A DNA stretch of 49,891 bases from a virus, in IMG/VR virus record IMGVR_UViG_3300008050_000062, positions 1 to 49,891 of that record; one strand, 5' to 3'. The notes under the pieces were generated by a model. The model was given only the letters and a program-made list of their open reading frames with translations. It was not told the origin of the DNA and made no database searches. This document shows, in pieces, positions 31,244 to 39,567 of the stretch. How positions within the stretch are numbered: the first letter of the stretch is position 1; every line of letters starts with the position of its first letter. The translations under genes were made by a program, and so were the position numbers.

Positions 31244-32317
31244 CTAAGCATCGATAACTGCAGGAAGTTTTACTTCTAATCTTGATTTTAAATCATCAAA
31301 AGTGGTATAATCAAAAGAACTATATTTTGATTTAAATTTAAGATGACTAAGAAAAGAATGTTGTTTCATTGCTTTGGCTTCTTCATCTTCACTCATTCCT
31401 AGAAAAAAACCTTCGGTACTAGTCATCATTTTTGTATTTGCCAATCTTAAAAAAGTATCAAGTGATGAGTCAAGCTCTTCCTTTTTTTGTTCATGAACTT
31501 CTTGAAGAGCAAGATTTTTAACATAATCAAGACTATTTTCTTTTTTAAATTGTGCAAGATTTGCTTTTTTAGTTTGAACATTTAAAACGTTTCCAAGTGT
31601 TGCAATTTGAGAATCTTTATACATAGAAAATTGTGCTCTTAATTTAATTCTAGCTTTTTCACTAGCTTCTTTCCATTCATTTTCTGTTGGAGAACTACCA
31701 GCAATTTGAGAAACTATATAATTCCATTCATCTGGATTTGCATTAGCAAAAACATTTATTTCTTCTTCATCTACTTCCCAATTAGCTATAGCAATATCTT
31801 GACCCATTTCACTTTCAAAAAGCTTTTTGGTAACTTGACCCATTCTTTCGTTAAATCGAGCAATTCCTCTTAATTTATCATCTAACATCCCAATTCTATC
31901 TTCTTGGCCTGTAATTTGATCATGTAAATCTTCTATATTGCTTTCAATAGATTCTCCTTTTTCTTGAAATGTACTTAATTCATTTATAGTATTATTATAA
32001 GTTAATTCAAATAAATCATCTGCATCTTTAGTTTTATCTTCAGGATTTAAAGAATCTCTATTGTTAATTACTACCCCTAAATCCATTAATCCTTTTTCTG
32101 CAGTATTTATATACGTTTTATTTTGTTCAAATTGTTCAAAAAAATTGTTTTGAAGAGTTTGATTTGTTCCTTGTCTAACAAGATAATCTCTTTTTTCTTT
32201 ATTAGCATCTACTTGCATATTGTAAAGTTGAACTTTTAATAAAGAATTTTCTTTAGCTGCGTTTCTAACAGCATCTTTTTGTGTTAAACTATATATTAAT
32301 CTTCCTATTTCATCCAT
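31244..32317 (-). CDS. Internal virion protein, first half (357 aa, gp15-like position)
   Basis: This 357-aa protein is helical and coiled-coil rich (AKENSLLKVQLYNMQVDANKEKRD; ESIESNIEDLHDQITGQEDR) with no enzymatic motif. It follows the gp14-like gene and ends just ahead of the 334-aa frame. Near its end, GAT TTA AAA supplies a T_TTA_AAA slippery heptamer, so part of the product may be extended to about 726 aa, close to the 747 aa of T7 gp15, which forms part of the internal core and ejection channel. AGGATTTAGTTATG is a modest ribosome site. Confidence 0.7.
   Translation of the reverse strand: MDEIGRLIYSLTQKDAVRNAAKENSLLKVQLYNMQVDANKEKRDYLVRQGTNQTLQNNFFEQFEQNKTYINTAEKGLMDLGVVINNRDSLNPEDKTKDADDLFELTYNNTINELSTFQEKGESIESNIEDLHDQITGQEDRIGMLDDKLRGIARFNERMGQVTKKLFESEMGQDIAIANWEVDEEEINVFANANPDEWNYIVSQIAGSSPTENEWKEASEKARIKLRAQFSMYKDSQIATLGNVLNVQTKKANLAQFKKENSLDYVKNLALQEVHEQKKEELDSSLDTFLRLANTKMMTSTEGFFLGMSEDEEAKAMKQHSFLSHLKFKSKYSSFDYTTFDDLKSRLEVKLPAVIDA
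31286..31292 (-). other. Candidate -1 ribosomal frameshift heptamer (T_TTA_AAA)
   Basis: Read on the minus strand in the frame of the 357-aa gene, the codons GAT TTA AAA place TTTAAAA exactly as X_XXY_YYZ. A -1 slip leads into a frame that is open from here to 30138 (382 codons), giving a fusion of about 344 + 382 = 726 aa. The zero-frame stop is 14 codons downstream. I cannot see a strong stimulatory stem, so function is uncertain. Confidence 0.45.
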
Positions 32318-32326
32318 AACTAAATC

Positions 32327-32839
32327 CTAACTAAGTAATTCTTTTCTTTGAGCTTCTAAAGCACCAACAATTTCATCATGTCTAATATTAGCTTGTCTTT
32401 CTGCTTCTTCATCTCTTAATGTTATATCTTCCATAGATATATCAAATGTTTCTTTAACTGATGCTAAGCTTTCCTCATATGATTCTTCAAGTTTTGCTCT
32501 TATTTTCTTTTGTGCTCCACCACCATATTTACTAGCAAATGTCCCACCTAAAGCATCTGTTATCTGGTCTTGAGTTGTATCCATTTGACCAGTAGTTTGA
32601 GTTAATACTTTTTTAACAGCAAAGTCAGTTTGTTTTTGTATAACTTCTAAATCTTCACTTAAAATATCTTGTTCAGATTCTATCTGTACTAAAATATCAT
32701 CTGCTTTTATCGCATCTTTAGCACTTAGTGTTTCTATAGTATTTTCTTGTTCTTTTGTTTTTTGATAATTAACTACAGCACTTCCAACAGAAGCTGCTGC
32801 AGCAACTCCAGTAGCGACTGCTGTAACGGCTGCTGCCAT
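32327..32839 (-). CDS. Internal virion protein, gp14-like (170 aa)
   Basis: The N-terminus is a hydrophobic Ala/Val helix (MAAAVTAVATGVAAAASVGS, about 1-20) followed by a long helical, acidic body (QTTGQMDTTQDQITDALGGT, then EERAERQAN-like charged helix near the end). This N-terminal hydrophobic helix plus helical body, and about 170 aa length, matches the T7 gp14 type of ejection protein that inserts into the host outer membrane. It lies between the gp13-like and gp15-like genes and its ATG overlaps the upstream stop. Fold similarity is by pattern, not by strict sequence identity. Confidence 0.7.
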   Translation of the reverse strand: MAAAVTAVATGVAAAASVGSAVVNYQKTKEQENTIETLSAKDAIKADDILVQIESEQDILSEDLEVIQKQTDFAVKKVLTQTTGQMDTTQDQITDALGGTFASKYGGGAQKKIRAKLEESYEESLASVKETFDISMEDITLRDEEAERQANIRHDEIVGALEAQRKELLS

Positions 32840-33231
32840 TATAAACCCTTGACATAAGTATCTAAACCTATGTCTCCTTTTTTATAATCTCTACGTTCCA
32901 TAAATTTTTTTAATTTATTGTTTTCTAAAAAAGTTATTAACATTTTATACCCATCCTTTTTTGCTTGTTCTTCTATTGTTTTACAAAGAAAAGACAATCC
33001 TTTAATAAATAATTTTGGTTTAGATTCTGGGTTTTTAACAATCCATTCTACTAAAGCAGTTAATCCATTTGTTTTAACATACCAACCAGCAACAATTGGA
33101 GACTCATTAAATGAAACTAAATAACCAGTATTGCTTAATAAATAAGGATGTACTGGCTCCCAATTATGTTTTTCCCACCATTTTCTTATCATAATATAAT
33201 CATCTGAATTTATTAATTTAACATTAATCAT
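32839..33231 (-). CDS. GNAT-like protein at the gp13 position (130 aa)
   Basis: The sequence MINVKLINSDDYIMIRKWWEKH...YLLSNTGYLVSFNESPIVAGWY...ALVEWIVKNPESK... has the strand-helix order of a small GNAT acyltransferase fold, including a V-x-x-W-x-V core (LTALVEWIVKNP) and a final R-x-Y-like end (MERRDYKKGD). The acetyl-CoA pyrophosphate loop is not clear, so catalysis is doubtful. Proteins of this fold occur next to the internal-core genes of many podoviruses, at the T7 gp13 position (138 aa). The start follows a triple GATTAAT repeat. Confidence 0.65.
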   Translation of the reverse strand: MINVKLINSDDYIMIRKWWEKHNWEPVHPYLLSNTGYLVSFNESPIVAGWYVKTNGLTALVEWIVKNPESKPKLFIKGLSFLCKTIEEQAKKDGYKMLITFLENNKLKKFMERRDYKKGDIGLDTYVKGL

Positions 33232-33237
33232 TAATCA

Positions 33238-33978
33238 TTAATCATCGTATGTCCAAGAGTAGTCATATAAAGTACTTAAAGGGTTGTCAAGTTTTTCTTG
33301 ATTAAATTGAACTAAACTATTTTGAACATCATCAGAAACAGGATTGGAATCTAAAATAGAATAAGGATCAATAGTCTCTTCATTTGGAGCTTCAGCTTTA
33401 AATCCAGAAGCTTCTGATTTATTCTGCCATTCCGCATCTGGATTTTCTATTGATACAATATCAGAAGGGTCTAAATTGGGATCTAAAGAATCTTCTAAAA
33501 TATTTCCATAACTTGAAAATAAACTTTTTTTGTCTCCTTCAAAATCTTTTAAAGCTAGTTTACTAGATAATTCTCCTTGTAATCCAATTTCTTTTACTGT
33601 AGATAAATTAAATTCCCTTCCTCCAATTGATACAGTATCAGAAGGATCTGGAGCTGTAAACCATTTTTCCCATTCTGACATATCAGCACTTGGGTCTACA
33701 AATTTAGTACCTTGAACTATTTCACCGCTTTTTATTCCAGAGTCATAAAGTTCTTTAGCCCCAGTAGAAACATCTTCATGGGCTTGTACATTTTCACCTA
33801 TTCCTTTAGAAGCCCAAGCAACACCACTTGCAAAAGTACTTAAAACGCCAATACCAGCACCCCAAGTATTTAAACTAGATTGTTTTTGTTGCCCTCTAAA
33901 TCTTGTTCCATATCCATAGTCTCTTCTTAAATGTTGTCTTCCTTTTCTTTGCTTTGATGTTTTGTATGAATCTGCCAT
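33238..33978 (-). CDS. Virion protein of unknown function (246 aa)
   Basis: The N-terminus is strongly basic and aromatic (KTSKQRKGRQHLRRDYGYGTRFRGQQKQ), followed by a small-residue hydrophobic helix (GAGIGVLSTFASGVAWASKGIG, about 40-61). The C-terminal two thirds are acidic with repeats of SNPV/DPS motifs (DPSADMSEWEKWF, DPNLDPSDIVSIENPDAEW). Charge asymmetry and the central hydrophobic helix suit a small ejected or scaffold-type protein. It lies just upstream of the internal-core genes. No family is recognised. Confidence 0.65.
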   Translation of the reverse strand: MADSYKTSKQRKGRQHLRRDYGYGTRFRGQQKQSSLNTWGAGIGVLSTFASGVAWASKGIGENVQAHEDVSTGAKELYDSGIKSGEIVQGTKFVDPSADMSEWEKWFTAPDPSDTVSIGGREFNLSTVKEIGLQGELSSKLALKDFEGDKKSLFSSYGNILEDSLDPNLDPSDIVSIENPDAEWQNKSEASGFKAEAPNEETIDPYSILDSNPVSDDVQNSLVQFNQEKLDNPLSTLYDYSWTYDD

Positions 33979-34038
33979 AGTCTATTCCTATATATATAAT
34001 ATCTTTGAATTTAATAATTGCATTTTTATTTTCATAGT

Positions 34039-34743
34039 TTAAGTTATATTAATTTCTATTTCCCAAAATGATGTAAGATGCCAATAAGCATTGCCACTAG
34101 GGTCAGCATCAGCTTGTATTGACATTCCAACTACACTATCTAAACCTACTGATATATCATCATAGGGAGCATTAATTGTAAAATCAGAGTCAGGAATAGT
34201 TACTAAATAATAATCTTCTCTAGTTCCTACAAATTTAGGTATAGATTGAGCAATAATAATAGAATCTTCAGTTCCATCTTTAGCTGTTTCAATTGTAAAT
34301 GTATATTTAGCATCTGCTGTTACAGTCCCAGGTCTAAATAATATTTTTTTTAATGTCATTTTATTATATGGGCAAAGAAAATGACTTGTTTTAAACATTG
34401 TATTACCTTCAGCAGCATCTCCCCACGGTAAATAAACTTTTGATGTTCCAAAATCATCATAGCAATTATGTATAAAATGTCTATAATCTGTAAATTTATT
34501 ATAAGTAAAATTTTTAGAATGTATTGTGTTTGCTACTACTTTTGAATTAAAATTTGAAATTCCATTAACAGTAATAGTATCAAATATTTCTGATTTTTTA
34601 GAACTAGACAAAGGAATAGAAAATAATTCAGCACCTTTTTTTACATATAAAGCATAACCTTTCTTTAGGTCTTTCGCTATAATAACTTGACCTTCTTTAA
34701 CAGAACTTGAAGATGGAATATTATTTCTAGATTCAATAGACAT
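34039..34743 (-). CDS. Tail-associated beta-rich structural protein (234 aa)
   Basis: The C-terminal part (TLKKILFRPGTVTADAKYTFTIETA..., ENAYWHLTSFWEIEINIT-like end) is a run of beta strands like those in phage appendage jelly-roll domains, and the N-terminal 60 residues form a short collar of polar strands. It starts one base within the end of the nozzle gene's stop region, so it is coupled to it. A tail-tip or fibre-attachment role is plausible. No named family is recognised. Confidence 0.65.
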   Translation of the reverse strand: MSIESRNNIPSSSSVKEGQVIIAKDLKKGYALYVKKGAELFSIPLSSSKKSEIFDTITVNGISNFNSKVVANTIHSKNFTYNKFTDYRHFIHNCYDDFGTSKVYLPWGDAAEGNTMFKTSHFLCPYNKMTLKKILFRPGTVTADAKYTFTIETAKDGTEDSIIIAQSIPKFVGTREDYYLVTIPDSDFTINAPYDDISVGLDSVVGMSIQADADPSGNAYWHLTSFWEIEINIT

Positions 34744-37700
34744 TAAGAAACTCTTTTATTAATTGTTCTATATTCAAATGTTATATCATTAATTGATATT
34801 CCATTTGCACTATCTCCAGCGTTCATTTTTAATGAAATACTTTGACAAGGGAATGGAAAATCGAAACTAAATACAGCAACATTCCAATTTGAACCAGATG
34901 TTGAACTTCCTCGAAAACTTCCAGATATATTATATGTAGTAGAACTTTGAGGAGTTGCTATACTGCTAGTTGCAAAAGTTTTACTTCCATCTGCTGCTAT
35001 TGATATTGATGGAGAAAGAGTAGAAACATTTGAGTTCATATATGTAACATATATTTTATATATTTTTTTAACACGGTCTGGTTCGTCAAAATCAAAATCT
35101 TTTGTTATAAACATTGGCTTACTAGTATTAACAGAAGTTGGACTTATTTGTTGAAAAACAGCTTTAGTAGTATATACATCAGCACCAGAACTATGAGATG
35201 CTTTTGTAGTTGAATTATACCCAGGTGTTATTGTTATTTTATCTTTATGACTATCTGTATTTGTTCCTATTACAAAAAATTCTTCAGAATCAATTTTTAA
35301 TCTATCTCCAGCTATAATTTTCGTTTCAGCATCTGCGTTTAAATCCATACTAATTTGCTTTACAGAGGCATAACCAAGATACCAAGTTTGGCTATTATTA
35401 GTTCCATGAGTAATAGTAAAATCTGCCCCAGTTGAAGTAGCTTCAATATCTAAAATATATCTAGTTTCAGTAATAGTTATCGGACCAAGCTCTACAGTAG
35501 TACCAGCGAAACTAACAAAAAAAGAAGTATCATCAAGGTCATCATCGTGGTCTCCTCCTCTCCATAAATTTAATTCTATACGATAAACAACACCAGCTAT
35601 TGTTGCATCTATATTAGCATCTGGTAGTTTCATTCCTTCTTGATTTGTATTAGCATTATGAGAATGAGACAATCTATCATTTGAAGCGTCAAAAGCAAAA
35701 GTTCCACTACCTTGAACAGCCCAATTAGAACTTCCTCCTGTTAATCTTATGTCATCAACAGAGGATATAATATCATCATCATTACTTGTAAAATTGGTAT
35801 CTAAATTAAAACCAGTATCAAAACTTGCTTCATAGGCTAAAACAATATTATTATTCCAATCTAAAATAGGGTTAGTATAAGCTCTTTCATTTGTAAAAAT
35901 ACTATCATTATAAACCCAAGATTGAGATATAAAATTATAAATATAACACCTATTTGTATTCCCACTAATTGTACCAGTAGGGTCTCTAAGAATATATAAT
36001 TGTTTTTCTTTTGGAGAAAACATAAGCATTGGTTTTATATTTCCACCATGAGTCTTAACAAAAGTTGCCCAAGATGAAGAATCATTATGATAATCTTGTT
36101 CTGTATCTTTTAATTTACCTTCAATTAAATTTACTACTTTTCTTCCATCATGATACCAACATCCATGAAGATTAGCCCAAACAATACCATAAGAAGTAGA
36201 AACTGCACTACAAGGATGACCAATACCTCCAGTTTTTCTTATTGTTTGTTCTGGAAACCAATTATTAGCTTCTATATGTTTTACATTCCAAATGTGCAAA
36301 GAATTAGATTTAAATATAAATAATTTATCTGTAAAATATTTTAATTCAACAATATCGTCAGCATCGCCTTCTGAAGCATTAATATAGTTAAACCCAGGAA
36401 TAGTATCGAATTTTCTAAATTCACTATACATAACCCTATCCCCATATCTATTTATAGTAGCACTATCTTCTCTTAATTTTACATTTCCATACCAAGCTCT
36501 TTCTCCACCAACAGTAGAACATTTATAACTTTCACCTAAAAATCCTATAGAAATTCTTCTTATATCTGGATAATAATTATTTATAGCATTATATGTTTCT
36601 TGAGAAGGATTTTTTGAACGAATTGGTAAACGAGAACTAAAACAATCTTTTGGAATTTGCCCTATACCTGCAACATTAGTCCATTCTTCTATTGCACTTC
36701 CACTTTCAGCATCAGTATTATTACCATGATTAGCAGCCCAATGCCACCAAATAGTATGTTTACTAGTTAAACTAGCTCTAACCCCTTTTACTAAATCTAT
36801 ATCAGCAAGAATATGCCAATCTTCATCTCCTTCTTTTTCTCTAATATATATCCTACCTCCAGTTACCCTAGCTGGATACGGTCCACAAGCCATAACAGAA
36901 ACTTTTAATTCACAAAATTCTCTACTATCTGGTATAATAAAAGTTCTTAAAGTATCGTCTGCTTGTAAATCTTCATTTGTTCTTAATAAAGATTCTTGGT
37001 CTCCATCATAAACAAAAGAAGTAGCAAATTCATATTCTCCAGGCATATAAGAACCACTTCCAACATTTCCCCAACTAACTGTAAAATTCCAACCACAACC
37101 ATATTGAACAATATAAGGATAAACATCTATATCTATCTCAGCTGGATTAGAGCTTCCATAACCTCTATAAACATAAAGTCTTTGATTTTCAATTTCTACA
37201 TTTCTAACCAACATCCTTTCTGAAGTAAATGTAACTCCTTGATCAATTCTTCCGCTTAAATTTGCTAATCCAATAACAGAGCCAATTGGAACTCTAGACA
37301 AAGAACCTTCATCCAGCTTTAAATAAGTTTGTTTAGCAGGGGGATTTTTAACTTCAGAAGTTTTTAATTTTGTTACATTAAGAATATATGTTGAATAACT
37401 TCCATTTCCATTAGTATTAGAACTACTCATTAAATTTAAAGAACGAATTAAATGAGTATCTATACTAAGATATTGATTTTGATTAGTACCATCAGTTAAT
37501 GGTGGTCTATCACAAAAACCCCAAGCCTCACTTTCTGGAATATTAACTTGATTTCCAGATTCTGGTCTATCTCCATTTTCAGCATTAGTATTACCTCCTC
37601 CTCCAAGAAACCAACCACCAAAAGGCTTTCCTAAAAAATTAGAATGTTCTTGCCAACCAGTAAAGCTTCCTCTAGAATAAATACTTGCTTGAGAACCAGA

Positions 37701-38246
37701 ACTTCCAAATTGTTTAGTTTCATAAAATTTAAAATGTTTTACTATAGAAGTATTTAAATCATTAGAATCACAAACTCTTAATGCTGATTGCCCAGGGGTG
37801 AATATAAATTGAGAAGTACTACCTTTTAAAACTGGAGAAATTGCATTTGCAGACCAACCACTAGTACCAACTGTAACACCAGTTATACCAGATTCATATA
37901 TTGTACCAGAATTAGAACCAGCGTCATCGTCATCAGTAGAAGAATTATAAGACCAAATATTTACAGTACCAGCATCTTCATCTCCTATAGCTATTAGTTT
38001 ATCTCCGCTTTTACCAATTGAAGATAATTCTATTGAAGTACTTGTACCATCTTGGTTTTCATTAATAAGAGGAGGACCAGTAAGACCCATATAAGAATGA
38101 GTTCCATCTTCTGTAATAGAATTTATTGTATATATTCCATTATTAGATGTTGAATTTCTAACAACTAAAGTATCTCCAACATTAAAACTAGAAAACGCAG
38201 TAGTTGTATTTTCTCTTTTTACATATTGACCAACTGGACGAGTCAT
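34743..38246 (-). CDS. Tail nozzle / stabilisation protein, main part (1167 aa)
   Basis: This 1167-aa protein has the beta-propeller-like sequence of podovirus tail nozzle proteins: YKCSTVGGERAWYGNV (about 575-590), then VMYSEF, LKYFTDKLFIFKSNSLHIWN (about 650-668) and GIVWANLHGCWYHDGRKVVNL (about 700-720). An N-terminal Ig-like insertion (NVGDTLVVRNSTSNNGIYTI) and C-terminal jelly-roll-like strands decorate it. T7 gp12 is the functional counterpart, closing the tail tube. The short upstream gene at 38248 carries the usual N-terminal signature, so the nozzle appears split in two; stop and start are separated by one base. Confidence 0.8.
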   Translation of the reverse strand: MTRPVGQYVKRENTTTAFSSFNVGDTLVVRNSTSNNGIYTINSITEDGTHSYMGLTGPPLINENQDGTSTSIELSSIGKSGDKLIAIGDEDAGTVNIWSYNSSTDDDDAGSNSGTIYESGITGVTVGTSGWSANAISPVLKGSTSQFIFTPGQSALRVCDSNDLNTSIVKHFKFYETKQFGSSGSQASIYSRGSFTGWQEHSNFLGKPFGGWFLGGGGNTNAENGDRPESGNQVNIPESEAWGFCDRPPLTDGTNQNQYLSIDTHLIRSLNLMSSSNTNGNGSYSTYILNVTKLKTSEVKNPPAKQTYLKLDEGSLSRVPIGSVIGLANLSGRIDQGVTFTSERMLVRNVEIENQRLYVYRGYGSSNPAEIDIDVYPYIVQYGCGWNFTVSWGNVGSGSYMPGEYEFATSFVYDGDQESLLRTNEDLQADDTLRTFIIPDSREFCELKVSVMACGPYPARVTGGRIYIREKEGDEDWHILADIDLVKGVRASLTSKHTIWWHWAANHGNNTDAESGSAIEEWTNVAGIGQIPKDCFSSRLPIRSKNPSQETYNAINNYYPDIRRISIGFLGESYKCSTVGGERAWYGNVKLREDSATINRYGDRVMYSEFRKFDTIPGFNYINASEGDADDIVELKYFTDKLFIFKSNSLHIWNVKHIEANNWFPEQTIRKTGGIGHPCSAVSTSYGIVWANLHGCWYHDGRKVVNLIEGKLKDTEQDYHNDSSSWATFVKTHGGNIKPMLMFSPKEKQLYILRDPTGTISGNTNRCYIYNFISQSWVYNDSIFTNERAYTNPILDWNNNIVLAYEASFDTGFNLDTNFTSNDDDIISSVDDIRLTGGSSNWAVQGSGTFAFDASNDRLSHSHNANTNQEGMKLPDANIDATIAGVVYRIELNLWRGGDHDDDLDDTSFFVSFAGTTVELGPITITETRYILDIEATSTGADFTITHGTNNSQTWYLGYASVKQISMDLNADAETKIIAGDRLKIDSEEFFVIGTNTDSHKDKITITPGYNSTTKASHSSGADVYTTKAVFQQISPTSVNTSKPMFITKDFDFDEPDRVKKIYKIYVTYMNSNVSTLSPSISIAADGSKTFATSSIATPQSSTTYNISGSFRGSSTSGSNWNVAVFSFDFPFPCQSISLKMNAGDSANGISINDITFEYRTINKRVS

Positions 38247-38247
38247 A

Positions 38248-38625
38248 TTACAAATTTAAATTAGATGGAGGAGGTGCTATTGAACCACCAATATTACCAC
38301 TTTCTCCAGATGGATTAACAAATATTATAGGATTATTTACTGTAGATATAATTAGTTCGCCACCAGAAATATCAGTATCGCTTTCAAAATAAAATAAATT
38401 CCTACCACCAGAACTAGATATAATAGTAGAACTCATTGAAGAAATATTTTTTTCAGTATAAACACCATTATGGGCTATTAAACTACCAGAAGGTCTTAAT
38501 GCTCCTAATTGGTCAACGTAAAAGTTTTTTAAAGAAGAAAATTCTTTTACATTAATATCTCTAGGGTCTCTTACTGTATTTAACCCTCCAGAAAAATCTC
38601 TAAGTGTTAATTTCTTTTTCGGCAT
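38248..38625 (-). CDS. Tail nozzle protein, N-terminal segment (125 aa)
   Basis: It opens MPKKKLTLRDFSGGLNTVRD, continuing PRDINVKEFSSLKNFYVDQLGALRPSGSL. This is the canonical first 45 residues of phage tail nozzle/stabilisation proteins (xDFSGGLNT...D...S.L.NF.....G.LR.R.G). It ends in a Pro/Asn tail (GSIAPPPSNLNL) and TAA, and the 1167-aa part begins at ATG one base later. I take it as the detached first strand set of the nozzle propeller; the two chains may assemble together. A +1 shift at the stop would be needed for fusion. Confidence 0.75.
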   Translation of the reverse strand: MPKKKLTLRDFSGGLNTVRDPRDINVKEFSSLKNFYVDQLGALRPSGSLIAHNGVYTEKNISSMSSTIISSSGGRNLFYFESDTDISGGELIISTVNNPIIFVNPSGESGNIGGSIAPPPSNLNL

Positions 38626-38630
38626 AATTA

Positions 38631-39101
38631 TTATACATCATCTAATATTGCAGCAACAAGAACAGTAATAGTAAGACTTCCTTGAGCAGATGGTTTTAAA
38701 CCAGATAAAGTACAACTTCTAGCGTGAGTTTTTGCTACAGTTGTATTAGGAACTTTAGCTATAAAAATATCCCCAGCTCCAATAATTATTGTGTCGTCAG
38801 TATCATAAGCTGCATCACCAGCGTCAAAAGAAACTCCAATTCCACTAGTAGCAACTGCAGCTGTATTTTTAATAGCTATCCATAGTATTTTATCACCAGT
38901 AGCAATTTGGTCAGCAGAGCCAAAATAAGAATCACTAGTATCTAATAAATCTGTAGTTGCTGTATTATCAACAGAAACTTCAGCATAAACCCATTTTTCA
39001 GTTGAATCAGCTGGTTCATAATTATTTGTCCCAGATAATTTAGAACGAACTTCGTCTAAAAAAACTTCTATTTGACTATTTGTTATCGCTTCATCAGCCA
39101 T
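38631..39101 (-). CDS. Virion beta-sandwich protein (156 aa)
   Basis: This Ala/Asp/Thr-rich protein (SDSYFGSADQIATGDKILWI, ...SLTITVLVAAILDD at the end) is predicted almost entirely beta. The block ATSGIGVSFDAGDAAYDTDD and IIIGAGDIFIAKVP recalls capsid or tail decoration proteins. It lies between the small basic peptide and the nozzle genes. No family is recognised, but composition clearly fits structural genes of this region. Confidence 0.65.
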   Translation of the reverse strand: MADEAITNSQIEVFLDEVRSKLSGTNNYEPADSTEKWVYAEVSVDNTATTDLLDTSDSYFGSADQIATGDKILWIAIKNTAAVATSGIGVSFDAGDAAYDTDDTIIIGAGDIFIAKVPNTTVAKTHARSCTLSGLKPSAQGSLTITVLVAAILDDV

Positions 39102-39104
39102 ACA

Positions 39105-39194
39105 TTACTTCTTTTTTGTTTTTGATTTAACCATTTTTTTCTTTTTTGGCGGTCTGCCACGCTTTGAACCGTAAGTACCTTTACCTTTTGCCAT
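39105..39194 (-). CDS. 29-aa AT-hook-like basic peptide
   Basis: ATG 39194 to TAA 39105 encodes MAKGKGTYGSKRGRPPKKKK and nine further residues, nearly all Lys. KRGRPPKKK is a textbook AT-hook core (RGRP with basic flanks) that binds the minor groove of AT-rich DNA. It overlaps the upstream stop by one base (TGATG), supporting coupled translation. In this AT-rich genome it could condense or mark DNA in the head, but this is inference. Confidence 0.6.
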   Translation of the reverse strand: MAKGKGTYGSKRGRPPKKKKMVKSKTKKK

Positions 39195-39421
39195 CAGTCA
39201 GCCTCAAGGTTTACAGCTTCAGCTAGTCTATCTGTGCACATATCAATAGCCATCTTTGCTACCATTTTTTGTTCAGGGTCTCCAAACCCAGGAACGTCTG
39301 GTATTTTTGCAGCAATTTTACTAGCTAATTGATTTTCAAAAGCTTCACTTTGTAAAACTTTTACTTGAGACTTAATCAACCCATTTAACAAGTCTTTAAG
39401 CATCTTAATTAGTTTTTTCAT
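39194..39421 (-). CDS. Helical hypothetical protein (75 aa)
   Basis: The start is taken at ATG 39421, which has AAAGGAAGAAAT just upstream, rather than the longer frame from 39517. The product (MKKLIKMLKDLLNGLIKSQV...) opens with an amphipathic cationic helix, followed by a helical body with FGDPEQKMVAKMAID. It lies among small membrane genes in the likely lysis region. The cationic amphipathic helix could act on membranes. No family is recognised. Confidence 0.6.
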   Translation of the reverse strand: MKKLIKMLKDLLNGLIKSQVKVLQSEAFENQLASKIAAKIPDVPGFGDPEQKMVAKMAIDMCTDRLAEAVNLEAD

Positions 39422-39567
39422 ATTTCTTCCTTTATCTTTTTTGTTTTTAAATATAAATAATAAATTTGCACTGCAAACATAATACACATAAGTACGCCCG
39501 ATAATAAATCTGTCCAATAGACAAAACCTAATCCTGTACTTAATCCTGTTACTTTTAAACTATCCAT
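39418..39567 (-). CDS. Small single-span membrane protein (49 aa), holin candidate
   Basis: ATG 39567 to TGA 39418 encodes MDSLKVTGLSTGLGFVYWTD..., with a hydrophobic span LLSGVLMCIMFAVQIYYLYL (about 21-40) and a basic tail KTKKIKEEI. It overlaps the neighbouring genes at both ends by 1 to 4 bases. Size, one span and a charged C-terminus suit a small holin or a holin-like pore, and two more membrane proteins lie directly upstream. The call is by pattern. Confidence 0.6.
   Translation of the reverse strand: MDSLKVTGLSTGLGFVYWTDLLSGVLMCIMFAVQIYYLYLKTKKIKEEI

Noticed and set aside
38254-38260. T_TTA_AAT slippery heptamer at the end of the 125-aa nozzle segment
   Set aside because: A -1 slip reaches TGA four codons later and does not enter the 1167-aa frame; fusion would need a +1 shift.
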